Positions 1 through 11,927 of a stretch of 64,000 bases of DNA are shown here, piece after piece. Both the position numbers and the translations under genes were made by a program. The notes under the pieces were generated by a model. That model was not told the DNA's origin and ran no database searches. It was given only the letters and a program-made list of their open reading frames with translations. Numbering within the stretch: the stretch's first letter is position 1; every line of letters starts with the position of its first letter. The DNA comes from Adineta vaga (Eukaryota; Rotifera), in the NCBI GenBank assembly GCA_021613535.1, contig CP075495.1:2418001-2482000 (forward strand). Direction: 5' to 3'.

Positions 1-151
1 CAATTCATCTCGACAGTTCTTTAATTAGAAATAATTAAGAGCATGATTGAAAAGAAAAAATAAAAGCGAGAGTAGAATTTCCATATCAGATAGAAGAAAA
101 TATCATGATCAAAAAATTAAACTTTTCTTTTTTTTTTTCGTATCTTTATAG

Positions 152-3100
152 GTATGATTGTCGTGGACATTTATCGGATTTAACATTATGGGATAGTGAT
201 TTATTACGAAAAAAACCAGGATATAATGAAGAACAATATATGAATGAAGAAGAAAAACGAATAGAAGAAGAATGTGAACAAGAACGATATTTAGAATTGT
301 ATAGAGATATTGAAAAAGAAACATTACAACAAGGTTAAATTGATGAATCTCTTCTTTTTCTTTCGGCTTTAATTTGAATATTTTGTTTTAGAAGAAGAAT
401 TAAAACGAAAGAATGCAGATAAAAATACATACAATCAAGTGGGATTTAATTATCAAGAATCGAATCCAACAGTAACAAAAACAACAGAAGGTAATAATAC
501 AATTAACGAAAAGATTCATATACTTATTTGCTTCAATTTTAGAACCATCACAATCACTTGATGATGATGAATATGAACCATTTTATCCGTCGGAAAAATT
601 ACAGATACCATATGGAATGGATATTGTAAGTATTCTCGATTGATTCTTAATTTTTCTTTTTATTTCGAATACTATTCTAGCCGGAATCTATCAAATTAAA
701 TGCTATCATTGAAAAAACAGCTAGTTTTGTGTCAACATCCGGTGTTCAAATGGAAATTGTTCTCAAAACTAAACAAGCAAATAATCCTCAATTTGATTTT
801 CTCAAATATGATCATTATCTCAATCCATACTATCGTCATTTAATAATTATGATTAAATCAGGCAAATATCGACCGAATGTCGATAATAATTCAAATACAA
901 ATAATGCGAAGAAAAATTCGAATAAGAATGGTGAAGAAAGAATATTTAGTTTGTTGTCTATTCATCGAAATTTTTCTTTAGGTGTTGATCAAAATAGTAG
1001 CCATGATGAAGATGAAGGTGGTGATTCTTATTTACATCCATTATTACGTGGTGGAGCAAATACTGAGAATGCAAATGCATTAAAGAAAACTGAAGAAATA
1101 CCACGTAAACCAGCAGTTCCATTGAATATTCATAATACAGCTTATGGACAATTAATTAAAAAATACGAACATCTTCGACAACGTGATAAGTATGTTTCAA
1201 TAGTATGACAAATGAAACGAATTATTTTAATTTAAAAATTTAATTTAGAATTGCGAAAGAAAATGAAGAAGATAAAATGTCACCAAAATCGGATGATATT
1301 AAAAATGAAGAATCATCGTACGTATTAAACAGTAGTATTAATCTCTTCATTCATAGTTTTATTTCATAGGCCACGATCGGAATCATCATCCTCATCAACA
1401 ACTGTTATTCCACCTCCACCTGATGTTAAACCAATAATTGATAAATTAGCTGAATATGTTGCACGTAATGGTAAAGAATTTGAACAATCTATTCAAATCA
1501 AAAATGATCCTCGTTTTGGATTTCTCGAACGTGATCATATACATTACAATTATTATCAATTAAAAGTACAATTATGTACAGTAAGTTAGTTATAAGATAA
1601 AGAGCAAATAAATGAGATTTTTCTTTGTTATTTATCTAGCAGAATATACTTCAAAGTAAAACCGAAGACAATCAAAACGATTCGGATAATAATGAACTAA
1701 ATATTCATGGTAAAAGTGTTAAATTAGTATTAAAAACAGCGACAGATGAATCATTAACACCGACATCATGCCGTGAATTTCAATCCGATGAAGATTCAAA
1801 TTCAAATCAACCAAGTAATTTTCTCATGAAAAGAAATATTTATTGATAATTGAAACATTCAAACTACTCATTTTTGGATATTTCATGTTGATATAAAAGA
1901 ACGATTTGAATGTGCTACATGGCGCATTTCTTCTCTTTTATTCAAAATGATCTTACCTTGTAATTTCATTTGAATATCTCTCAACAAGCATAATACAATA
2001 TTCATTGATTCCATTGAATTCATGTTCGATAAAAGTGCACCTATTGATTTAACAAATAGTCAATAGTAGATGATTATATCTTTGGACATAGAATGTCTAA
2101 TTATAGAAATAACCTTCAAGGACAAAGTAATCAATGGCTAATTCTATTTGTTGATATAATTTAGATATTCAAAATGATAATCGTGAATTTATTGGTCCTC
2201 GTCCACCTTCGCCGGAATTTCTTGAACGAATGCGTAAACAAGAAGAACGTCGTGATCGTGTTAGTGGTTTTGTTCGTGATAAAATCGTTCGTGATAAACA
2301 AGAAGAACGTAAACGTAAAGCGGAAATGCTTGTACAACAATTAAAAACAAAAACAACAGAACCATCATCAGCGACGACAACAACAACAACAACAAATATT
2401 GATTCCAATGATTCAATAACTACTACTTCAAATGGTACGAATCCTGTTCTGATAGAAAAATTATTAAATGTAAAAAATGAACGTTCATCATCATCGATAA
2501 TAACTTCTCCACGTCAATATGGAAGTTCGAAACATTCAAGATCAACATCAAAATCTCGAAGTCATACGAAATATTATCGTCGATCACGATCACGATCACG
2601 AAGTAATCATCGACGACGAAAACGTTCATCTCACAGGTAAATTCTCTTTCTTTTTCTTCCTATTCACCATATTTAATTAATTATTTATTTATTTAGACGA
2701 TCACGTACACGTTCCAAATCTCGTAGTCATCATCGTTCAAAAAAATCGAAAAAGTAAGTATCATCATCATCAAATTTCTCATTGAATCATTTTTCAATAT
2801 TTCAACACTTTTATATAACTACATATATATCCCTATTCATTCAAATCACCTAGTCATACACTAGAATCTAGATTGATCGAATAAGATTGGCAAACAAATT
2901 CGTCTATCATCTTTTCTTGCCGACAGGTATCGTAGAATTGGATCATATTAGCTTTGTTTTTTTTCTATCTTTTTTTCTTTTGTTTTCGAAATATAAAACG
3001 ATATTTATTTTGTTTGTATTTTTCCATTCATAGTTCGAAATCTAGTCGAGATCATCGTCATCATCGATATCGACGTCGTCGACATTCATCATCATCGTCT

Positions 3101-3577
3101 CAATCATCATTATTGTCGACATCTTCATCTAAATCAAGATCTTCTTCTTCGTCTTCTTCTTCACGTGATAGAAAAAAGAAGAAAAAAGCAAATCATCTTG
3201 ATGAAGAACAACAACAAAATCAGCAGAAGAAGAATCTACAAGCATCCAAGTAAGTTTAAACAAGATAAGATTTTTTTGTTTTACTTCTTTTTATCAACGA
3301 AGTGAAGTATAACCTTTCGAGGGATTTGATAAGAATAGAAATAATGATTACGTACAATTCATGATGTTCTAACAGACTTTGTACTTTATAAACTAAGCAT
3401 TGAAAAGAAAAGTAGAACAATATAGATATTTGATTTGTTTTTTCTTCTTCTTCTAGATGGGATCAACGTGAGCCAAATAAAGTTAAAACTGAGTCTCTAT
3501 CAAGTGAAACCAATGCACCTGTTTCATCATTATCAATGAACACTGACATCACGTTATCGAACAGTACTTCAACTTGA
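152..3577 (+). CDS. SFSWAP: SFSWAP splicing factor (suppressor of white-apricot homolog), 5' partial
   Basis: SURP-domain regulator of alternative splicing in the nucleus. The first visible exon starts after an acceptor at 150-151 and is in phase with a missing upstream exon, so the N-terminus lies outside the window. Domains in order: the DRY_EERY region (YDCRGHL at about 153, [11 protein letters not shown] near 270-300), SURP1 (exon 681-1189; [30 protein letters not shown]), SURP2 (exon 1370-1580; [30 protein letters not shown]), then a basic helix and a long RS/RH domain (2165-3249). Exons I read: 152-333, 392-490, 543-625, 681-1189, 1249-1317, 1370-1580, 1640-1814, 2165-2636, 2697-2753, 3034-3249, 3457-3577. 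The order DRY_EERY, SURP, SURP, RS is diagnostic of SFSWAP rather than SF4 or SCAF. Introns 1815-2164 and 2754-3033 are much longer than the others; the fly ortholog autoregulates by intron retention, so these are candidates for that. The stop is TGA at 3575-3577. Confidence 0.9.
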
Positions 3578-3832
3578 TGTATGTGTGAAATTGAAAAAGA
3601 AAAGATTATTACATGATGTAAATTTTTCTTTTTTCATTCTGTCTATTTTGTTGTTATTCTTACTTCTTCTCTTTCTTCATATGTAACTAGTCTGATTCAG
3701 CGTCGACGGATATTTACTAAAATAAAACGAAAAAGAAAAAGTTTTGTTCTTTTTTTTTGGTATTTTTGAGAACGAAGAAAAAGTATAAATCTATATTCGT
3801 TTCATTTCTTTTTCTTTTTGGATACGATCAGG

Positions 3833-5511
3833 ATGAAAAGTATCTTAGCACGATCATTATTTTCTTCTATTAAACAAGTAAGAAAAAACTTTTTCAATGA
3901 TGTTAATCATCGAAGATGATTTGTTTGATCTCAGGCACAACAAATTCATAGTAGACGATTGAAATGGACTGGACGAGAATCATTAAATGAGATTGATCCG
4001 GAAATGTATGGTCTGATAAAAAAAGAAAAAAAACGACAATTACAAGGTTTAGAAATGATTGCATCAGAAAATTTTACATCACGTGCTGTACTTGAGGCAC
4101 TTGGATCATGTTTAACAAATAAATATTCTGAGGTAGTCATATTCATAATGAATTAATCTTCGAAATGAGAAGATTTTCAATTTTATAGGGTTATCCAGGT
4201 GTACGATATTATGGTGGAAATGAATATATTGATGAAATTGAAAGTTTAACACAAAAACGAGCACTTCAAGCATTCAATTTAAATCCAGAGGAATGGGGTG
4301 TAAATGTTCAATCGTTATCGGGTGCACCTGCAAATTTTGCTGTATATACAGCACTTCTTGAACCACATGGACGTTTAATGGGCCTAGATTTACCTGATGG
4401 TGGACATTTAAGTCATGGTTATGCAACATTAACAAAGAAAATCTCAGCAACAAGTGTCTTTTTTGAAACAATGCCTTATAAAGTTGATCCCAAAACGGGT
4501 CTAATCGATTATGATTATTTAGCTAAAACATCGAAATTATTTCGGCCAAAAATCATTGTCGCTGGAATATCATGTTATTCTCGAAATCTTGAATATGATA
4601 AATTTCGGTCAATTTGTGATGATATTGGTGCTGTGCTTCTTGCTGATATGGCTCATGTTAGTGGTCTTGTTGCTGCTAATGTTGTCGCCAATCCTTTTGA
4701 ACATTCCGATATTGTTACAACAACAACACATAAAAGTTTACGTGGACCACGAGCAGCATTAATTTTCTTTCGACGTGGAATAAAAAAGAAACAAACAACA
4801 AAGAAAGGCTCGAAAGATGAGCAAGTTGAAACCTACGATTTTGAAAAACGAATTAATGAAGCTATTTTTCCTGGATTACAAGGAGGACCACATAATAACT
4901 CGATTGCTGCTATTGGCATTGCTTTGAAAGAAGCTAGTACTAATGAATTTAAAACCTATGCTAAACAAGTTATTAATAATGCGAAACAATTAGTAAAATC
5001 ACTTCAAGAAAAAGGCTATGTATTTGTTTCTGGTGGTACAGATACACATTTAGCTCTACTTGATTTACGTCCTCTTGGACTTGATGGTGCTAAAACTGAA
5101 AAAGTTCTAGAAGCTGTTTCAATTGCTGTGAATAAAAATACGTGTCCTGGTGATAAATCAGCTCTTAAACCATCAGGCATTCGTTTAGGTAATAGTTTTT
5201 CAAGTCGATCAAATTGTTTCCTTTTGATATAACGACAAATCTATCATGTTTCTTTAGGTACACCTGCATTAACAACACGTGGTTTTTGTGAAAAAGATAT
5301 CGTTGAAGTTGCTAATTATATCGATCAAGCAATAAAATTAGCCGTTGAAATCAATAAATCAAATGATTCAAAGAAATCTTCTGGAATAACATTGAAAGAT
5401 TTTAAAGAAAATATGAAACGTAGTGAACATGCAAAAAGTATTCAAGATTTAAAACATGCTATTGAAATATTTGCAGAAAAATATTCCATGCCTGGTTATG
5501 ATGAAATTTGA
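3833..5511 (+). CDS. SHMT2: Serine hydroxymethyltransferase, mitochondrial type
   Basis: PLP enzyme that interconverts serine and glycine and charges tetrahydrofolate. Exons 3833-3877, 3935-4132, 4189-5188 and 5258-5511 sum to 1497 nt (498 aa), close to the usual length. The N-terminus ([15 protein letters not shown] plus a basic stretch) is arginine/lysine rich without acidic residues, like a mitochondrial presequence. Family motifs seen: [52 protein letters not shown], the PLP-lysine motif [12 protein letters not shown] (Ser where most enzymes have Thr), and GLQGGPHNN. An AG acceptor lies just before the start codon (3830-3831), so the 5' UTR is probably spliced or trans-spliced. It starts about 255 bp after SFSWAP on the same strand. 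An AATAAA lies at 5622. A cytosolic form made from an internal start is possible. Confidence 0.95.
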
Positions 5512-6973
5512 TCTAGTAAACTACTTCTATAGATGATTATTTTAAGCATTCTATTCATTTGTTTGTTTTGTCGAGAAATGATTTGTTGATGATCTATTTA
5601 TTCACTTTGTTTTCATTACAAAATAAACAAAAAGCTTATATGCTAGTTTAGCTGATAAATCTTGAACTTTCGAAATTTACACACGATGAATAATATGATT
5701 TCAGTATCTGGGTCAGAGAGATTTGAATGAAATATAACCTTGTTATAGAATATTAATACAAAAGCTATTCTATGCAATTCCTTCGAGGCTACTATGTGGA
5801 ATTCATATAGTCAATATGCTGTGTTGCCCTCTTTGTATTATTGGCCTAACAATAATGGAAATCTGTCAGTGATTGCATTAAGGAAGAGAGAATGCACAAA
5901 ACTCCTGGTGTTAGAACCTTTTACTTCCTAATTTTCTTTCGAAAAATATATTCAAACTCCACAGAATTACATTTCATATTGTCTAACTAATCGGAATGTA
6001 TGTTCTCAAATAAAAAAAAATGTACCACTAGACAAGGTCATTGACTTCTTTTTCCAAGCTGTTATTTGATAAAGAGAAGCATTCTGGAAACTGAACAAAC
6101 GTCATTATCGCAGATTATGTACGCTCAGTACATCCCTACAGGATGGTTTCGACCTGAAACATTTTTCTCTGATTCACAAGATATACTTTGTTAAATCATA
6201 CCTTTAAATCTAATTCTGCATCAATGAACAACTAAAAAAAGATACTCAAAAAGTATCTTACAAGTTTAATCTCATTCTGTTTTTGTATTTCAAAGAAGGA
6301 GAAAAAAATCATGATTTAAATCTACACTTATTTTTCCGGTAGCTTCATCAAACTTATCTATGCAATGATTTCTCCTATTCATTTATGCTCAAGGATGCGA
6401 TGTAGGTGTAATCTGTCAACTTATATTTGCTCGACAAATCTCAATCCAATTATACCAAATAATAACTAAATAACTCTATTGTCTTAATAAGAATGACAAT
6501 AACATTGAATCAATGTACTGAAAAGAATGATTGTTCGAATAGTCAGTTAATCAGTATGCTATACAATTGGTTTTTCGTTATGTTGTCAAAGAAGAACGGA
6601 AGTTTGTGACTATTTGCTTCTGTTTTAAAGTTATCCTATATAATTAGAATAGAGAAAAGCATGATTACCATAAACAAACTATATGGCATAGAAGAACACT
6701 TTGTTATATGTTACAAGAAACATGCAACAACTATCTCAATGAAAATAAAACCAAGTCCAATTAAATATTGTTCTGTAGGAGTAATCAAGTGAGATATTAT
6801 TTATGACTTTCATCAAAAGATCGCATGCTTAATTGTCAGTGAGAATATGTAAAAGTCTTGTCAAAACTTATTATTTTAATGTGTTTTAGCATATTTACTT
6901 TAAATAGATTGACAAGAAAAAAACGAAAGAAAGAGTACTATATACATGTTCTTTTATTTATTTATTTATTTTC
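5512..6973. other. Intergenic, no gene seen
   Basis: About 1.46 kb between the ends of SHMT2 and the GPCR gene. It holds the SHMT2 3' UTR with AATAAA at 5622 and then AT-rich sequence with frequent stops in all frames. I see no RNA gene or repeat structure here. Confidence 0.6.
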
Positions 6974-8363
6974 TTATACAGCAGCACGTCCAGTTTGATT
7001 GTTGTTACGATTGAATCGCGATGGATTTGTTGTTCGTACCGTCATCATTCCATGTGGACTATCTCGACTTTTGGAATTTGTATAGGAATTATTATCACTT
7101 TTGTTTGTAATTGGTCGAGGTGATTTCCTTAGATCATCAGATTTCATTAATTGTCTTTGTGTTTGTTTTCCATTTTTACAACAATCTTTGATAAAACAAC
7201 AACGACGACACATAACTCGTAAAGAATAACGAAATTTTGAATTAGTTAATGAATAGATAAAAAAATTAATTGAATGATTAACAATTAATAATAAATTTGA
7301 AAGAAATAATAAACAAACGAATGTAAATGCTTTTAAATGTCCACATGGATTGCCATCGATTAGACCAAATATAGTTAGAACAAGAACAGGTAATTGACAA
7401 ATAATATTGAAAAAACATATAATTAAAACCATTCGTGTGATGCGAGATTTCGATTTTAAACGTTGAGCAACAACTTCTGAATGTAAAATAAATTCTTTCG
7501 ATTTTTTCGTACCTATTTCACGATTAACAATACGAATTAATAATATCCAAAGTATGACACATATAACCCATGGACCTAATAGAGATAATCCTGCTGAGAT
7601 AACTTTAATAACATCGAGTGCATCAGCCTGTGAACGATAATAATAATATGGTACAATTGATAATATACTAAAGAGAAAAATGACAATAAGAGCTTTACGT
7701 TCATTTTCACTTGAACAATAAACTTGAGAATAAAGCGGTTTAACAACAATCATCAAACGAAAAGATGTAATTGTTACAACTAGAAAGAGAAAAATACAAT
7801 TCCTCTTATTATCAACAAATAATCAAGTCTTACCGATCCAATTCGAACAAAACGTTGCACCAGTTGCTATAGGCATAACAAATAAATTAACCAAATGAAT
7901 TAAATTTTGATTATTTTTTGGACCATAATAATAAATTATATGAGAAATACAAGCAAGTGTTGGAGCAACAATATCACTTATTGCTAGACCTTGAAGTAAA
8001 TTATTAACACCACCTTTTCGCATTAATCGACGATTCAAGACTAACAATGTCAAAATATTTCCTAATGAATCAAATAAGAAACGTTTTTTTTTGCATTTGA
8101 TAACCTTGTCATTGACTTACCCAGATTTCCTAAAATCATTAAGATTAATTGAATAATACCCCAGATAATTCTTCCTGATAAACCTTCCAATGCATCACCA
8201 ATCAGTTGATCTAAAAGAAATTGATATTCTTTAAAAACTTCTTCTAGTTTTTCTTCAACTTACCGGCACAAATTGTTATATTATCAAATGAAACCAATGG
8301 TAAATTCGTAGTCGAAGTAGTATTCAACGGAATCGACGTCGTTAAGGGAATATCGGTGTGCAT
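6974..8363 (-). CDS. Class A (rhodopsin-like) GPCR, FMRFamide/neuropeptide-receptor-like, atypical motifs
   Basis: Minus-strand exons 8264-8363, 8121-8210, 7834-8061 and 6974-7779 sum to 1224 nt (407 aa). The short extracellular N-terminus carries NTT and NIT glycosylation sites. TM1 has GNILTLLVLNRR, TM2 LAISD (the conserved Asp), TM6 ICFFNIICQLP (in place of F..CWxP), and TM7 NHSINFFIYSLTNSKFR (in place of NPxxY). The cytoplasmic tail has two CC pairs (palmitoylation candidates) and is serine/asparagine rich. The TM3 DRY position reads FRL (SFRLMIVVKPL), and I see no cysteine at the expected TM3 top or in extracellular loop 2. The fold and tail resemble invertebrate FMRFamide-type receptors; the ligand cannot be inferred. 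The start is uncertain: in-frame Met codons also exist at 8474 and 8420, and the latter would add a hydrophobic, signal-like stretch. Confidence 0.82.
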
Positions 8364-11300
8364 TTTTTTTTCCTCTAGAAAATACGAAGACAATAATAAT
8401 AGATGAAGTATGTTCGTTTTCATATTAGACAAAATCCTGTTATTGACAATGAATAGTTGGAAGAACTGATACAATATCTTTAGAAATTTGTTATTTAATC
8501 GTGCATGAGTCCAAGAATATAGGGAACTTACTTTTCCAATGAGAACTTTTTTTTTTCTTCATAAATATTGAATGTGTTCGTGATCATATCTCATTAACGG
8601 AAAGTTGTTGCTGATGATCGAAAATAGCCTTAAAAATTAGATTCTACTCTATCAACTCGAAAATAGACTCATTTTTCGAAACGAAATCGTTATGAACTAT
8701 ATAAGTAGCTCTTGTAAACTATTATTCTGTCTCAAAAAGTTCGAGTTCATATAGCAATCATAAGTCTTTTAAGTATTATGACAGGGAAAAAAAAGAAACA
8801 TTTTTTCCCTACTCTTGACGACATTTATCTTTTTTGTTCTACTCCAAAAAGAAAGAAAGAAAGAAAGAAGAGTTACATAGCTCATCGTCAAATTAGATTC
8901 TCTCAAAAGATTTTCTCATCAATATTTATATTAAAAATTTTGTATATCAGATTGAAACATCTCAAGAAATATTGCTGAGTAATAATCATGACGATATTTG
9001 ATTGTTTTCATAGAAAAGTAAAAGTTCATGAATACTTAGTAAGAAAATTAAAAATAAATGACGAAATTGATTAGATCACGCAGAAATATTTATAAAAAAA
9101 AAGAAAAGAAAAACGAAACTCATGATATAGAAAGGAATTATAAACAAAAGAAAATTTTTAATAGAATAGAAGAAGAAAGAATTCTCCTTCGTAAAATATT
9201 CTTAAGCTAAAACAAGTCACTAGAATCGTGTATAGGGATAGTATTAAAACAGGATACTAAATGGCTTGGATAAATCTCATGAGATCAGCTTTCTATCTTC
9301 ATTATCAGATAATATTATGCAAACTAATTGATAAATTGAGTAGCTACAGGATGAATTCATTCGGATTAAAATAAAAAGAATATCGAACATACTTGCGTGA
9401 CATTCAAAGAAAAAGAAAGGAAAGAAGAAAAACAACATTGTGTCTGCTCAATATTTATCATTATAACAAACCCATAGAATTATCTCTTCTCTTGAGCTTC
9501 TAAAAAAAAACTATCCTAACGAAACATTACAAATGATTATACCATTGTCAAGGACTAAAAAATAGTAAATAGAAAAATATGTATCTATTATTTTATCACC
9601 TTATTTTTTTCGTTTGATGACATATAGATATGACAGACAAAAGACGTCTTTAGTATAATCAATAATCACGAGTTGATGAATTAATCTAATATTTATCTCG
9701 CATTATTTGTTAACTAGAAAAATTGTTGAATAAATATGTATTCAGCTAGAAAGAAACGCTCGAAATCATATTGTGAGAGAATATTAGCGTGGTTAATCGA
9801 TTTTACATACAGACAAGATTATAGTGAACTAATGAATATCTATTCTATCAAAGAAAGATTTCTTTTTATCCGTAGAAAATTATCACAGTCGAATAATTTA
9901 TTCCTATTAATATTCATTATTAAAGGATAGTTGATTAACTTTCTTATGAATAATTACAAATTCAACAGATTAATACGTATGAAATTTAATCAAACGTCTG
10001 TGTTAAAACTTATCGTACCTGTTAAATACGGAAGTACATGTTAATTCAATTATATTCAAGATTAATGACTTCACTATTCGTAAACATCTTTTATTTCTCA
10101 GTCTAATTATTGTAAATAAGGTTTAGTATTTCATAGAATTGAATATGATGTATCAAATGATGGTAATCGCACTTATTTTTCAGAAAAACAAATATGAATC
10201 TTATGTCAACATCTCGTGAATTCATTTTAGTCTGGAAGAAACACTTGTAATCGTTTCTTATCGATATGCTGTTGAGTAATACAACAACAACAACAACAGC
10301 AACAAAAAAAAAGACTTACTCGTGTTTTCCTCACTAACTCTACTGATGCTAACATTTTGAATAGAGCAATATCTAGATTCTAGTTTTTCTCAGAGAAACA
10401 AAAAAAATGTAAATCAACATTCATACAACTATGAATGGGTTTTATCGTTCTCTTTATTGTGTAAGGAATGAGTGTAGTTTAACAATAGGATTGAATGCTA
10501 TTTATATAAAATATGTTTGACGTCAATAAGAAGAGATTTATCCTCCAACATAACAAGCACTTTCATTCAAACAACCAAGACCAATAGAATCTGACGTTAT
10601 TTTCTCATAAAATTCTTTTATTTCTAATTTTTACACTATACTATTAGAAGTTCTCGTTTTATAAAAATAAGAAAAAGAATAATTTCTTCATATATGTTGT
10701 TTACTCTATCTATTATCAAGATGAAAGATAAGAGAACTTGAAAAGATTGCTTTTTATAAAAATATTACCATTTCTACATTTTCATATTCATCAATATTCA
10801 CAGTACATATTGATGTAAACAACTACCAAAAGAATATCCATCGTTGACTTTAATCGTAATTCTTCTCACAAGGGAAATTTTCTAATAGTAATATATGTTT
10901 TGTTACTACTGATAGTTTCATTTCTATTAAACTTTATTTATTTATTAATTACTTTGCCTGTAAAATTAAACATTTGTAAATAGAATCTTATAAAACTTCA
11001 TTTAATTTTATTCAAATTCTTCTATATTTTTGATATAACAAAACAAAATCACCTGATGTTTTTCTCTTCATTGAATTATTAAGAATTGTACTCAAAATAT
11101 CAGTCGTATTGTCTCCTGAGTCTTTTATATATTATTCAACAAATATTGACTATCGTTTTCGGGTTTAAAGGCATTCAGACCTTGATGTTAATTCTATCTG
11201 TACTTTTTTATGACAACATAAGACAGAAAAAAGTCAGGATTATACGATGATGATGATAATGTCAAACATGATTATTAAAGTAGATAATATTATTCAAAAA

Positions 11301-11927
11301 TTTATCAAATAAAAATTCCCAAATGAATAGTTGCGACGATGAACAGAAAACAAACTAATACTATCATCGTCCTCTGAGAACCACTATTAAACATCAAACG
11401 GAAGTTTAATTTATATCTATAGTATCAATCGTATTCTTTCTAATTAGTTTTCTTTCCTAGATCTTCTAGATCATTAGTCACGAACAAACTTCAATATTCT
11501 CTATCGACAGTTTTGTTATTGATTTGTCCTAGATTTGTTATTGTTTTTTTTGACATGAAATATGCATGTATCCATTCACGACATATTATCAGACATAAAG
11601 AAGAAAAACTAACAAGCCAATTCACCTTTCTATTTTTCTTTTTCGAGTTGCATGTTTATTTCTCTTTGTTTCGACTCGATCAACACATAAGAAACACAAA
11701 TCTCGTTTTTTCTTTCTTCATCAGTCGAAATGATTAACAATCATCTTAAAGAAATATTTTTCAATAGGTTTCACAACATTTGATTGCACAAGAGAAGACG
11801 AAGAAAGAAACACACCTGTTTTTTTATTTTCAGTTCAAATTAAACATTACTATGACAACATTCGAATATTAACTTCTACCTTTTTTTTCTTCTCCTTTTT
11901 AAAAACCAAGAATTTATTACCTTAATT
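8364..11927. other. Long gene-poor stretch
   Basis: About 3.6 kb between the GPCR start and the TTLL10-like gene, by far the longest empty stretch next to otherwise close-packed genes. It contains short low-complexity tracts (AAAG repeats near 8851-8870, CAA repeats near 10280-10305) and small random-looking ORFs (for example 9736-9930) with no family signature and no splice context. It is a plausible 5' regulatory region for the GPCR, but I can name no specific element. Confidence 0.5.
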
